Source: JABCZH01 sp963803775
GTDB lineage: Bacteria; Acidobacteriota; Terriglobia; Terriglobales; Acidobacteriaceae
Reading direction: 5' to 3'
Assembly (NCBI GenBank): GCA_963803775.1
Contig: CAWDNS010000007.1
Span: forward strand, 868,001 to 932,000
DNA length: 64,000 nucleotides
Shown here: positions 16,598-25,920 of the stretch, piece after piece
How the letters are laid out: each line of letters begins with the position of its first letter
Position numbering within the stretch: position 1 is the stretch's first letter
The notes under the pieces: model-generated
The model's database searches: none
Seen by the model: only the letters and a program-made list of their open reading frames with translations
Told to the model about the DNA's origin: nothing
Made by a program: the position numbers and the translations under genes

Positions 16598-18490
16598 TTA
16601 GGCTGGAGGGCGGTCGAAGCCGGGGAGCAGGAAGGTTACAGGGTGAGATACCAGCTTGACTCCCACCTCTTTGAGGAAGCGGCGGGCCTTGGCTTCGCCG
16701 ATGTCGCGCGCGCGGACGGCCAGCAGGAAGCTGAGCACGAATGAAGTAAGAATGTTGCACAGTCCCACCAGCAGGATGCCCGTGAATGACAGGATCACGT
16801 CGGAGGCGTGGAGTTCGCCGGTGAGGCGGGCCGCGTCCAAAGCATAGGCGAGACCGGCCGCGGCCAGAGTTACGTGACGCACTTCGAGCGGGATACCGAA
16901 GAGCGTGAAGAGAATGGGAACGGAACCGAGCAGGAAGCCGAGAACGATGTATCCGGCGGAGCCGGCAGCGTGATGCTTGAGCCAGTGAGCGATGGCGTTG
17001 GCGCGGGCCATTCCGAGGCGGTTACGAATGCGCAGACTGTGGGCAATGGCCGATTCCATGCGGGTGAGCGCGAGGTAGTTTGCCGTCCAGCCGGTGGCCA
17101 GGGATGAAAGCCACAGAAGAACGCCGGTGACGATGGCGAAAGGTATGGTTAGCGAGGTCAGCGGGAAGAGCATGTGAATGCCGTGTTCGGCCTCTTCCGC
17201 AGTAAGGAAGGGCTGCCCGGTGACGGCGTTCCAGATTCTGTCGACTGCGATGGAAGCGAGGATGGCGCCGATCAGGTTTCCGATGGTGACCAGGGTTTGG
17301 GTTTGGGAAATGGCCTGCAAACTAGCCATGTGATCTTTTTCAGGATCTTCCATGGCGTCGACCAGAGTGGCAGCGGTGGCGGCGGGCATCTTCGAGGCCA
17401 GCAAGAAGCCGCCAGCCTGCATCAAGAGAAAGCTGACCGTGTAATTCAGCGAATGGCCGATGGCGACGAGAAAAGGCGCGTGGATCAGCGATGAAATCGA
17501 GTACTTGAAGAGAGCGGTGAAGCAGGTAATTACGCCAGCGAGAATTGCTCCCCAGCCCATGGTCTTCCACTGGGCGTCGTTCTTGGCGATGTAGTGGGTG
17601 CCGACGCGTCCGGTCTTTTCGACTATGCTGCGCGCCAGCCTGCGAGTGCTGGCGCTTATCACGCTGCCGATTTTTCGCTGGGAAGCGAAACCATGAACGA
17701 TGGAGACGGCGAACTTTCGCGAGTCGGAATCTTTGCGCTCGAGGCTGAGCACTTGTTGAATTCGCCATAGTAGTGATCGCAGGAGGCGAATGCGGAAAAC
17801 CATGTTGGCCGATGAACCTCGTTCTTCAATCAGCTGGGAGGTCTCGCGTAAGTAGGTTTCACAGGCTTCGCGGCGGGTCTCCCATTGGGGAAAGTCGTCG
17901 GGATTGCGAGCCACGTGTTCCACCAGAGCGGGAAGATTGAAGAAGCTGGATTTGGCGACACTTTCGTCGTCGGACAAGGCGAGGAAGTCCCGGGCCAAGG
18001 CGATATTGGCGGCGCGCAAGGCAAGGAGTTTGCTGGACACGAGGACGGAAGCGTGCGACGGAGTGAAGATAGCGGCCCACTCGGTGACCAGCGGCTCGGG
18101 AAGAGATGCGACCCACTGGGCATCGGCCTCGCACAGATTGAGGGAATCGAGCAAGACATAGAGATCGCCCTGCACTTCATCGACGGGGATCAGATGACGG
18201 AGTGCGCGCCCCAGCAATTCACGCAGAAGGAAGGCCTCGTTGGGGAGTCCGGCCTCGGAGATGACCCGTATATAAGAATGATGAGACCAGAAGTCGTAGA
18301 GGATGGCACGAATCTCATAGCAGCGGGCGTGCGCATCGACCTCGGCGGTGAATTGGACGAGGCGCTCGGTTCGAAGCGCAGGAGGCATATCGAGAAAGAA
18401 CCGCAGAGCGCCATACATCCAGGTGGCTCGCTCTCGCGAAGGGCCAGGCGGGAATGCCAGTAAATCATCGAGCTGATAGGGAGTCGTCAT
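16598..18490 (-). CDS. SpecificRecomb/Gcr family multi-pass membrane protein ('site-specific recombinase' family)
   Basis: 630 aa. The first 290 or so residues are soluble and helical. After the segment HYIAKNDAQWKTMGWGAILA come about eight hydrophobic helices, with the conserved NYTVSFLLMQAGGFLLASK and MPAATAATLV stretches. This pattern matches the family Pfam calls SpecificRecomb, named from the gonococcal Gcr protein. Nothing in the sequence resembles a recombinase active site, and the topology points to an inner-membrane protein, so the family name is probably misleading. The real role is unknown. Confidence 0.75.
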   Translation of the reverse strand: MTTPYQLDDLLAFPPGPSRERATWMYGALRFFLDMPPALRTERLVQFTAEVDAHARCYEIRAILYDFWSHHSYIRVISEAGLPNEAFLLRELLGRALRHLIPVDEVQGDLYVLLDSLNLCEADAQWVASLPEPLVTEWAAIFTPSHASVLVSSKLLALRAANIALARDFLALSDDESVAKSSFFNLPALVEHVARNPDDFPQWETRREACETYLRETSQLIEERGSSANMVFRIRLLRSLLWRIQQVLSLERKDSDSRKFAVSIVHGFASQRKIGSVISASTRRLARSIVEKTGRVGTHYIAKNDAQWKTMGWGAILAGVITCFTALFKYSISSLIHAPFLVAIGHSLNYTVSFLLMQAGGFLLASKMPAATAATLVDAMEDPEKDHMASLQAISQTQTLVTIGNLIGAILASIAVDRIWNAVTGQPFLTAEEAEHGIHMLFPLTSLTIPFAIVTGVLLWLSSLATGWTANYLALTRMESAIAHSLRIRNRLGMARANAIAHWLKHHAAGSAGYIVLGFLLGSVPILFTLFGIPLEVRHVTLAAAGLAYALDAARLTGELHASDVILSFTGILLVGLCNILTSFVLSFLLAVRARDIGEAKARRFLKEVGVKLVSHPVTFLLPGFDRPPA

Positions 18491-18591
18491 CTGCCTGTGG
18501 AACTGTTGGTGGATTGTACGACCGGGATGCGGGAGATGGCTACTTCAGCGAGGAAGGTGCTGCCTGCCAATCATAGAGACCAATATCTCTA

Positions 18592-18619
18592 TTGACACTG
18601 CCGTTGGCTGCGATAAAGT
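18592..18619 (+). promoter_or_regulatory. Candidate sigma-70 promoter of the HAF-like gene
   Basis: TTGACA (18592-18597) and TAAAGT (18614-18619) are separated by 16 bases. A GC-rich leader of about 100 bases follows before the AAGGAGAT ribosome site. Confidence 0.4.
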
Positions 18620-18726
18620 TACAGGCTTCGTCCGGCTGGGCCTACCCCCAAGGCCGAGTCTCAGTGTCGGACGTGTGCGCCCATAGGGAGTCACCGACAA
18701 GGAATCCATTTTAAGGAGATCGAAAA

Positions 18727-19581
18727 ATGAAGTCCCGTACTTTGTTCCCCGTACTTTGTCTGCTGCTGTTTGCCAACCTGGCCAGCGCAGCGGTTCCAGC
18801 AGGTTTCCAGTTTCGTTTTATTGAGTATCCGGGTTCCACGACCACCTACCTTTACGCGGTAAGCAGTAACAATATTGGCGCTGGGGCGTACCTCGACAAC
18901 AGTAATGTGCAACACGGATTCACGGTAACGAACGGCAAGTTTGAGACTGTGGACGACCCGAACGGTGTCGGTACCACATTTCTAACGGGCGTGAACGCCA
19001 GCGGGACGGCGGTCGGTTACTACATCGATAGCTCAGGGTTTTTTCATGGAATTTCTTACTCCAACGGAGTTTTTACGGAGGTTGGTCCCGCAGGCGCGGC
19101 GGACACTGCGGCGTATGGAATCAATGATGCCGGGATCATTGTGGGAGCCTTTGCGGATACGGATAGCACTGAGGAAGGCTTCGTGTTCGATGGAACGAGC
19201 TATCAGACGGCATACGTTTCCGGAAGCACCTATACGGTGCTGTGGGCCATCAATGCGAGCGGTATTTCCACGGCAATATGGGGCAATTCCTCCGGCAACA
19301 CCGAGTCCTCGACTTACAACGGCTCGACGTTCACCACGATCAACGTGCCGGGGGCGGTGAGCAGCTATGCCCATGGCATCGATTCGTCTGGAAATGTTGA
19401 TTACTCTTGGAGTGACAGTGCAGGTGTGATCCATGGTGCCGGGCGGATCAACGGAAAATTCACGAAGTTCAATGCGCCGGGATGTGTTGACACCTATGCT
19501 GATGGAATCAACGACCAACACGTGGCGGTGGGAGTCTGCCAGAAGACGAGCGGGTTCTCTGGGTTCTACGTGATTTATTGA
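18727..19581 (+). CDS. Secreted HAF-like repeat protein
   Basis: 284 aa with a signal peptide (LCLLLFANLASAA) and an AAGGAGAT site. About five loosely repeated units carry the pattern I-N-x-x-G-x-x-V-G (for example VNASGTAVGYY, GINDAGIIVGAF, GINDQHVAVGV), as in extracellular HAF-repeat proteins thought to form beta-propeller-like surfaces. No catalytic residues stand out. A relative with sharper repeats lies at 36184-37259. Probably secreted; the ligand is unknown. Confidence 0.7.
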   Translation: MKSRTLFPVLCLLLFANLASAAVPAGFQFRFIEYPGSTTTYLYAVSSNNIGAGAYLDNSNVQHGFTVTNGKFETVDDPNGVGTTFLTGVNASGTAVGYYIDSSGFFHGISYSNGVFTEVGPAGAADTAAYGINDAGIIVGAFADTDSTEEGFVFDGTSYQTAYVSGSTYTVLWAINASGISTAIWGNSSGNTESSTYNGSTFTTINVPGAVSSYAHGIDSSGNVDYSWSDSAGVIHGAGRINGKFTKFNAPGCVDTYADGINDQHVAVGVCQKTSGFSGFYVIY

Positions 19582-19686
19582 GGGGTAACCTGGTAACCAC
19601 CGCCTGGGGCATGGCTGAAAAGGTAGGGATCGGGTTGGCCTTCGGGCATCTGAGCGGGACTGACGGCGGCTGCTAGACTGCCGTCT

Positions 19687-20088
19687 ATGCCCGGCTTTAT
19701 CACGAAGGAGCAGGAAACCGAGACAGTCCATGCTTTAGTGCAGTTATTGCGGACGCGTTCCTATGAAGAAATCCGACAGCGGATGTATGACAATCCACCG
19801 GGGAGTGCGTGGTGGCTGGCGTGCAAGACCGAGTTGGATATCCGCAATGGGGAGCAGATGGCGGCGGCGCTCTCAGCGACGTCGCGGGTACTGGAACGGC
19901 TACGGGCTTCGACCGAGCATTTCGAGCAACTGGCGGATACGCTTTACCACGCTACCAGCGAGATCGCAGGACAGATGCGGAGCTCCAAAGATGCGTCGCG
20001 GCGGCTGGAGATTGCGGTGTATGTGACGATCGGGATTACGCTGGTGCAGTTGTTTAATCTGGTGTTTGAGGTTTTTCGGAAGAGATAA
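19687..20088 (+). CDS. Small tail-anchored coiled-coil protein, unknown
   Basis: 133 aa. A soluble helical part with heptad-like spacing (ALSATSRVLERLRASTEHFEQ and onward) is followed by a single hydrophobic segment (IAVYVTIGITLVQLFNLVF) and a short basic end. It would be anchored in the inner membrane by its C-terminus. The ATG at 19687 has no clear ribosome site. No family was recognised. Confidence 0.5.
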   Translation: MPGFITKEQETETVHALVQLLRTRSYEEIRQRMYDNPPGSAWWLACKTELDIRNGEQMAAALSATSRVLERLRASTEHFEQLADTLYHATSEIAGQMRSSKDASRRLEIAVYVTIGITLVQLFNLVFEVFRKR

Positions 20089-20091
20089 AAA

Positions 20092-20250
20092 CCTTTACCA
20101 CAGAGGGCACAGAGATACACAGAGGAATACCGGCCACGGATCTGCACGGATCGATTTTCAGGAAAACATACCGCAAAGATCAGCCGCGAAGGACGCGAAG
20201 AAAAGCAAACATGAGTCGAGCTTCGCTCGCCCGGACAGTCGAGGGCGGCT
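20092..20250. repeat. Cluster of three dispersed intergenic repeat units
   Basis: In order: ACCACAGAGGGCACAGAG (20099-20116), a CACGGATCTGCACGGATC unit near 20133, and a CCGCAAAGATCAGCCGCGAA unit with GGACGCGAAGAAAAG near 20170. A CTTCGCTCGCCCGGACAGTC unit follows. Each recurs elsewhere in the window. Confidence 0.6.
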
Positions 20251-20271
20251 GTTCCCACGCGAGCAGAGCAG

Positions 20272-21183
20272 CTACAGTGTTTTTTCGATGGCAGCGCGGA
20301 GGTCTTCGTACGACATCACTCCGGGATGGTACAACGCGACCTTTCCTTTGCGGTCGATCAGAACCAGAGTCGGAGTGGTGCTGGCGCCGTAGCGGTCGAA
20401 GTTGGCTTTGCTGACGGGGACGGGGACAGTCTGTAGTCCGGGATAGAAGTGCTGCCAGACTTTTTCCGCGTAGGCCAATTCATCTTTTGGTTTCGCATCT
20501 TCCCCGCCCGCCGTGTATCCGTAGAGCTGGGTGGGAGCGAGCACCGTCAATCCCTTAGAGGCGAACTCAGAGCTTAATTGGGCGATGATGGGCCCTTCGT
20601 GTTTGCAATCGATGCACCAGTGCGCCCAGAAAAACAGGAGAACCGGAGATCCTTTCAGCAGCGGGGGAGATTTGGGGCTTGATCCAAGGTATTCGCCGAG
20701 ACGAAGTGGGGGAGCGAACTGGCCGGCGAGACCGAGCAGGTTGAGGTTCTTTTGCAGACGGGCGCGAATGGAAGTGTTGCCGTAGGTGGTCAGGCTGCGG
20801 CGAAGCAGGGCGACGGCCTGTGTCTGCTGGCCTCGGGCGGTAAGAACCTGGGCTTGGACTTCAATGGCTGCACCGAGGGCAAGAGGTAGGCGCGGTTCGG
20901 CGTCGAGCCTACGACGCTGGAGTTGCTCCCGAGTCAGAGTTTCAGTTTGTTTGGCGTAGGCTGCCGCCTGGTCGAACTGGTTGGCGGAGAGTGAGGCCCG
21001 GGCCATCCAAGAGAGGGCTTCGAGATAATCGGGATCGACGCCGTGAGCGGTGCGGTAGTTTTCCAGTTCCGTGGTGGCGGCAGGAAAGTTGCCCTGGGCG
21101 AGGGCGGTGCGAACGTCGGTAGTGAGATCGGCGAAAGAGAAAGAAGAGAGCAAAAGCAGCGTTGTAAGAAGACGGAAGTTCAT
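20272..21183 (-). CDS. TPR-containing TlpA-like thioredoxin-fold protein
   Basis: 303 aa with a signal peptide (LLLLSSFSFA), a helical TPR-like part to residue 150, and a thioredoxin-fold domain with the active site FFWAHWCIDCK (C190, C193). The cis-proline loop is in ASTTPTLVLIDRKG. TlpA/ResA-type proteins reduce disulfides outside the inner membrane, often for cytochrome maturation. No cytochrome genes are adjacent, so the partner is unknown. An AGGAT site precedes the ATG at 21183. It is divergent from the peroxiredoxin gene. Confidence 0.85.
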   Translation of the reverse strand: MNFRLLTTLLLLSSFSFADLTTDVRTALAQGNFPAATTELENYRTAHGVDPDYLEALSWMARASLSANQFDQAAAYAKQTETLTREQLQRRRLDAEPRLPLALGAAIEVQAQVLTARGQQTQAVALLRRSLTTYGNTSIRARLQKNLNLLGLAGQFAPPLRLGEYLGSSPKSPPLLKGSPVLLFFWAHWCIDCKHEGPIIAQLSSEFASKGLTVLAPTQLYGYTAGGEDAKPKDELAYAEKVWQHFYPGLQTVPVPVSKANFDRYGASTTPTLVLIDRKGKVALYHPGVMSYEDLRAAIEKTL

Positions 21184-21415
21184 GGGGGATCCTAAAACTC
21201 AAGATAGCATGGACGACGCTGGCCAGGGCATGGAGGGCCAGCGATACCGCAGCGTATAAGAAGGCCGCCAAGTATAGTTCGACGTGGTCAAGGCCCGAGG
21301 GATAGCAGGCCGAGAATGCGGAGGCGGTGTAAATCACAGGAATTTTGCAGATACGGCGGCTCACCGGAGCCGCCGTTGATATTTGTCGTAGAATGTTCGA
21401 GTAACGGAGGCTGCG

Positions 21416-21904
21416 ATGGCTTTGAAGGTAGGAGATGTAGCACCTGATTTTGAACTGCCCGCGGTGCAGGACGGGCAGCAACTGAATGTTCGGTTAAGTG
21501 ATTTTCGCGGGAAGAAGCATGTGGTGGTGACATTTCACCCACTGGACTGGACGCCGACTTGCGGGGAACAACTGCCGGCACTTAACGCCGATCGAGAGAA
21601 GTTTGCTGCGTTCAACGCTCAGGTTTTGGACATCAGCGTGGATTCGGTTTACAGCCATAAAGCGTGGCAGAAATATGAGATTGGCAACATGCAGCTACCG
21701 ATGTGCTCGGACTTTTATCCGCACGGGGAAGTGACGAAGGCATTTGGCATCATGCGCCAGGAACCGCCCCTGAATGGAATCAGCGAGCGAGCGGTGTTTA
21801 TCGTTGACAAGAGTGGGAAGATTGTGTTCGCCAAGGTGTATCCGCTGGACCAAGCGCCGAAAAGCGAAGAGTTGCTACAGGCGCTGAAGGGAATGAAGAG
21901 CTAG
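21416..21904 (+). CDS. Peroxiredoxin (AhpC/TSA family)
   Basis: 162 aa with the peroxidatic cysteine C49 in FHPLDWTPTCGEQ, the family's P-x-x-x-T-x-x-C signature. A second cysteine (C97, MCSDFYP) is in the region that forms a resolving cysteine in some members. The usual Thr-Glu after the cysteine is Gly-Glu here. A CGGAGG site lies seven bases before the ATG. It should reduce peroxides in the cytoplasm with a thiol donor. Its neighbour across the divergent promoter is a thioredoxin-fold protein, although that one appears exported. Confidence 0.92.
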   Translation: MALKVGDVAPDFELPAVQDGQQLNVRLSDFRGKKHVVVTFHPLDWTPTCGEQLPALNADREKFAAFNAQVLDISVDSVYSHKAWQKYEIGNMQLPMCSDFYPHGEVTKAFGIMRQEPPLNGISERAVFIVDKSGKIVFAKVYPLDQAPKSEELLQALKGMKS

Positions 21905-21974
21905 GCTAAAGCGGGCCGCGGATTCGCACGGATAAGTCCAAGGGGTCTCCATCGACGAATCGTTTATCGCGCCA

Positions 21975-23966
21975 TCACTTCGGAGTCTCATCAGATGAGG
22001 CAGAGAAAGCAGAGCGGTACTTCGGGTTCCCCTTTACTTCTGTCACCCAGGCATCCTTTCCGTTGGTGACCACATAGAAATGAAATCCGAGCTGCCACAA
22101 TTCTTCACCGCTGATCGAATTCGCGTCGTTGGTAAATAGCCGGTTCGCCCACTCTTGGGTTGCCTGCTGGTTGTGGATCACCAGAGCAGGGCCACCTTTC
22201 CAGTTTTCTTCATCGGTCCCGAAGATATTCCCCTGTTTGAAGCGGCGCTGGACTTCAGGCAGCAGTGCTCTCCTTTGGTCCGGGCTGTCCAATTGCCGTA
22301 TTTCTTCAACCGGCCCTTGGCTGGGCGGGCGAGAGAGGATCTGCAGAATGACGCAGTCCGGGTCACGGTAAATGATGGCGAACTGGCCAGCTGACATTAT
22401 GTAGCGGAACCACTCGGGTGGGGGCGGCGTCGGATAATCGCCTATGAACAGGTAGCTAACGCCGGAGGGATCGACCGCAGCGAATTGGGTCGAGATTGCG
22501 GCTGCCGGATTCGGCTCGGAACCATGGGAGAGACGGTCGTCGAGCCGGGAAAGTTCCGGATGCTGGTCGAGAAGATAAATGGGATCGAGACCGGAGACGT
22601 AGCGATGGCTGGTGTCATAGAAGAACAGCTTAGGGAAATCCGACCAGTTGAAGTTGTAGATCAGGGCATCCGGTGGAATGTTGGCGCGCATCCAGTTGGT
22701 TGCAGCTTGATAGTGACCGGCAGGTTTCGTGGCTGCGATGATGGATGTCCGCGCCGAGCGAAGGTTATAGGCCAATACGGCACTTAACAACACCGCGACA
22801 AACCCCAATGTTTTCCAAGAGAGTGCTTCGGTTTGATTCAGCGATGCGACATCCTCTTCGGGATTCTTTTCGGCAACAGGCGAGGATACGACGGATTGGT
22901 TGGACCACACAGTTTCAAGGGTAAAAGCCGCGAACAGGATGGCAAAGGGTGGCCAGTATTCCAGGAAGCGGGTGAAGCGGAGAGAGATGAGCAAAAGGAA
23001 ACTGGAAAACAACAGGAAAAGCAGGGGACGTTGCATCTTCCGCCGGTCGCTCCGGCTGCCGGCCAGCGCAGAGCCGAATGCGATGTAGCCAACCACCATG
23101 GCGGCGCACGCGACCATAGCATCGTTCAAGAACTGCCACGACGCAATGGAATACCATTCACGGCCTACGACGGTTTGGGCCGAGGTGGAACCCGACTTGG
23201 CAGCCAGATGTTCGAAGAAGAGCTTTGCGTTTCGCGGGAAGTAGGGATGAATCACGAAGCCGGCTATGGTGCCGAGGCAGGTCCAGAGGATGGGGCGCCA
23301 TTCGATTCGCCGTTCACTCCAGTACGCCACCACGGCCCAGATCACCACCAGCACACCTAACATCACGAACAGGTTGTAGGTCCACACATACAGGAAGGCA
23401 ACGGGTCCCAGCCAGGCATATTTTCTTTCGAACAGCAGGAATATGCCGGCCACGATGAAAAGAATCGAGACGGCTGAAGCACGGGTCATGCTCATCCGGT
23501 AATAAAACGCCCAGGAGCATGCGAGCAGCGCCAACAGCCACAGCAAGGGATAACGAATGCGATAGCGCAAAATGAGCCAATACAATGAGAAAACCGCGGC
23601 GCTGGCGAACAGCACCGTCCCCAGTTTGGCGCCCCAGCTGAGATCGGCGAACCAGGTGAAAGGGATTAATAGCAAATGGTAGAGAAAATGTTGATCGGCG
23701 TAGCGGGAAGCATTGAGGGCAGTAAGAGGTAGCCAGGTGAAAGCGGGCAAATGTCCGTGCCGCAAACCCTCCCATAACAAGCGGCTCCAGCGGATGTGGT
23801 AATAGCCGTCGAACTCCCCGCAACAGATGCTTTGTACAGAAAACTGCAGCCACGACAAAACCAAGACTATAGATGTGGCACCAATCGCCCAGAGTAACGC
23901 GCCAATTCCGCGAACCGAAGCGGAAGGTTCACTGCTTAACCTGGTTTTGCTGTTTTCTGTAGCCAT
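21975..23966 (-). CDS. Large GT-C-type membrane glycosyltransferase candidate
   Basis: 663 aa. About ten hydrophobic segments are followed by a soluble C-terminal domain of about 250 residues. The first loop reads GEFDGYYHIRWSRLLWEG, close to the D-x-YYH motif of STT3/AglB-type oligosaccharyltransferases and related GT-C enzymes, where the Asp binds the catalytic metal. A second acidic position is not obvious. The arrangement suggests transfer of a sugar from a lipid carrier on the outer face of the inner membrane. The acceptor is unknown and no glycan cluster is nearby. Confidence 0.6.
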   Translation of the reverse strand: MATENSKTRLSSEPSASVRGIGALLWAIGATSIVLVLSWLQFSVQSICCGEFDGYYHIRWSRLLWEGLRHGHLPAFTWLPLTALNASRYADQHFLYHLLLIPFTWFADLSWGAKLGTVLFASAAVFSLYWLILRYRIRYPLLWLLALLACSWAFYYRMSMTRASAVSILFIVAGIFLLFERKYAWLGPVAFLYVWTYNLFVMLGVLVVIWAVVAYWSERRIEWRPILWTCLGTIAGFVIHPYFPRNAKLFFEHLAAKSGSTSAQTVVGREWYSIASWQFLNDAMVACAAMVVGYIAFGSALAGSRSDRRKMQRPLLFLLFSSFLLLISLRFTRFLEYWPPFAILFAAFTLETVWSNQSVVSSPVAEKNPEEDVASLNQTEALSWKTLGFVAVLLSAVLAYNLRSARTSIIAATKPAGHYQAATNWMRANIPPDALIYNFNWSDFPKLFFYDTSHRYVSGLDPIYLLDQHPELSRLDDRLSHGSEPNPAAAISTQFAAVDPSGVSYLFIGDYPTPPPPEWFRYIMSAGQFAIIYRDPDCVILQILSRPPSQGPVEEIRQLDSPDQRRALLPEVQRRFKQGNIFGTDEENWKGGPALVIHNQQATQEWANRLFTNDANSISGEELWQLGFHFYVVTNGKDAWVTEVKGNPKYRSAFSASSDETPK

Positions 23967-24132
23967 CGCCGTCTTGGGTAAAGTAATGAAGTTCGTCAGC
24001 TAATGCAACTCAGAGAGCGTGGAGCCTGGGGACTTTGTACTGGTGGAAGGACTGGAGTGAGGCGAATGGGGTCCGAATCTGAGGAGTATGAAGACAGGAG
24101 CGCGGATTTTCAGCGGACGATTAGCCTCATGA

Positions 24133-25335
24133 CTATTGCACGGTGATCGTGACTTTGGCCGTGCTCCGCCCATACAGGTTGGTCGAATACAAAGTGTAGG
24201 TAGTCGTTTGAGTTGGAGTCACGCTAACGCTGTCACCACGAATCGCACCGACCTGCGGAGATACCACAAAATACGATGCGCCGCTAACGGCCCAGGTCAG
24301 AGTGGATGATTGCCCAGGTGTTATGGTCGCCGGGCTTGCCGTGAAGCTGCTGATTACCGGTACCGGCCCAGTGGGCACGTTGTTGGGAGTGTAGATTGGG
24401 TTCATCAGGACAACTTCAAATTCCGACGCTGGCACCGACTTCAGGCTTGCCAGATCGTTATTGCTCCAGCGATTATCGGGATCCCCGGTAATGTACATCG
24501 AACTGCCGTTGTCGGCCATGATCATGCCGTACTGCTGTAGCGCGGCCAGAATTACTTTTGATTGGGGAGGAAACGATGAGATGTCGAAACTCGACTTCAA
24601 GCGCAAACGCATGCCCATGGGTGCGGCGTAGGGACTGGTAGAGTTGTCGGCCCAATGCGATGCCGGCGGCGTGAAGGCTTGTTGGCTGTATTGTAAAGTG
24701 AATCGCAGCGCATGTTGTATCTGCCCGCTGGCTACTTCGTCATAGCGGGCGAGGCCTGCAAAGACCGGCAACCCGGCGGCGTCAGCGGAAGTCCAGGTGT
24801 AGGGGCGCTGCTCATCGTTGAGCAAATCCCATACGGCGGCGGAGGCAGCTTTCCAGCTTCCGTTCTTTTGCGGATACGAGCCATACATCTCATAGAGCCA
24901 GCAATTGTCGCGGTCGAGCACCAGCACATGCCGGTCGCCATTGCCCGGCTTGGGATCGCCCTCAATTGGCGCCTTGGGAGGAATCGGCATGGGGCCGGGA
25001 TCGCTTTCATTTCCGTAGGCGGTGAAATGTATATTCACGAACGGAATTCCGCTTACCACGACGTAGGGCATGCCGATGATCTGGCCATCGTATAGGCCGG
25101 CTCCAAAATCCGGGTGCAGAGGAGTGCTCGAACCTATGAAGCTGATGATGGCGTCTGAATTAGGGTCCACTGGAGAGTTGGAAATATTCTGGTTCCACAA
25201 GTTATCGGCAGGAAACGGAATGAACCCGTGGAGGCTAGTATCCCTCCCCAAGGTCATCTGGCTGCATGGACTCTGAGCGATAACTACACAAGACACTAAA
25301 AGCATAGGGAAAAGAACCATCAAATTGCGCCGCAT
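24133..25335 (-). CDS. Secreted protein of unknown function with a C-terminal Ig-like domain
   Basis: 400 aa with a signal peptide (LLVSCVVIAQ). The main domain (about residues 35-300) has landmarks FPADNLWNQNIS, LHPDFGAGLY, DRHVLVLDRDNCWLYEMYGS and MIMADNGSSMYITG. The last 80 residues form an Ig-like beta domain (ISSFTASPATITPGQSSTLT to the end). Similar two-part secreted proteins are common in soil bacteria. I know no function for the first domain. It is a single gene with its own promoter region. Confidence 0.7.
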   Translation of the reverse strand: MRRNLMVLFPMLLVSCVVIAQSPCSQMTLGRDTSLHGFIPFPADNLWNQNISNSPVDPNSDAIISFIGSSTPLHPDFGAGLYDGQIIGMPYVVVSGIPFVNIHFTAYGNESDPGPMPIPPKAPIEGDPKPGNGDRHVLVLDRDNCWLYEMYGSYPQKNGSWKAASAAVWDLLNDEQRPYTWTSADAAGLPVFAGLARYDEVASGQIQHALRFTLQYSQQAFTPPASHWADNSTSPYAAPMGMRLRLKSSFDISSFPPQSKVILAALQQYGMIMADNGSSMYITGDPDNRWSNNDLASLKSVPASEFEVVLMNPIYTPNNVPTGPVPVISSFTASPATITPGQSSTLTWAVSGASYFVVSPQVGAIRGDSVSVTPTQTTTYTLYSTNLYGRSTAKVTITVQ

Positions 25336-25492
25336 AAAGGCCCTCCAGCACGACGATCAGGCAGCAAGTTAGCATGGAAATCGCGTCACACAAAACACAA
25401 TGGTGCAGGTAGAGGGGTGGCTTATTCGCGAGCGGTTACTGAACAATTTCCAGTGTCTTTTTGTGTGGGGCCGGACTAGAGGACGTCAGAGT

Positions 25493-25522
25493 TTGACACA
25501 ACAACCACAATTTTCCTATTGC
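25493..25522 (+). promoter_or_regulatory. Candidate promoter of the padR-permease operon
   Basis: TTGACA at 25493-25498 is followed 18 bases later by TATTGC (25517-25522). The weak -10 box overlaps an inverted repeat that may be the operator. Confidence 0.45.
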
Positions 25523-25532
25523 TTTCCAATAG
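25516..25532. promoter_or_regulatory. Candidate PadR operator
   Basis: The inverted repeat CTATTG-CTTTC-CAATAG overlaps the predicted -10 box. Binding by the PadR dimer encoded just downstream would block RNA polymerase, as in autoregulated PadR systems. A second inverted repeat, TATGGC-GAA-GCCATA (25551-25565), sits against the ribosome site. Confidence 0.45.
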
Positions 25533-25575
25533 AAAGCCTGAGACGATTCGTATGGCGAAGCCATAGGAGACTTTC

Positions 25576-25920
25576 ATGGGCGATAAAACCGATGTCTGGC
25601 AAGGCACCCTGGCCTTGATGATTTTGAAAACGATTGAAACGCTGGGGCCGCTGCATGGATATGGAATCGCGCGCCGCATTGAGCAGACCAGCGGAAATCT
25701 TATTTCCCTTAACTATGGGACTCTATATCCGGCGCTGCTGAAATTGGAGCAGGAGGGATCGATCGCGTCGGAATGGGGAGTGTCGGAAAACAATCGCAAG
25801 GCGAAGTTTTACCGGCTGACGCGCGCGGGCCGGAAACAACTCAACCAGGAAGCGCAGGACTGGGAGCAGACAACTGCGATCCTGGCGCGGTTTCTCTCGC
25901 CTACGGAGGACCCGGCATGA
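25576..25920 (+). CDS. PadR family transcriptional regulator
   Basis: 114 aa winged-helix protein with the family landmarks LHGYGIARRIEQ, NYGTLYPALLKLEQEG and FYRLTRAGRKQL. AGGAGA lies before the ATG. The stop overlaps the start of the permease gene (ATGA), so the two are translationally coupled. In acidobacterial genomes this pair recurs, and the regulator presumably controls its own operon. The inducing signal is unknown. Confidence 0.93.
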   Translation: MGDKTDVWQGTLALMILKTIETLGPLHGYGIARRIEQTSGNLISLNYGTLYPALLKLEQEGSIASEWGVSENNRKAKFYRLTRAGRKQLNQEAQDWEQTTAILARFLSPTEDPA

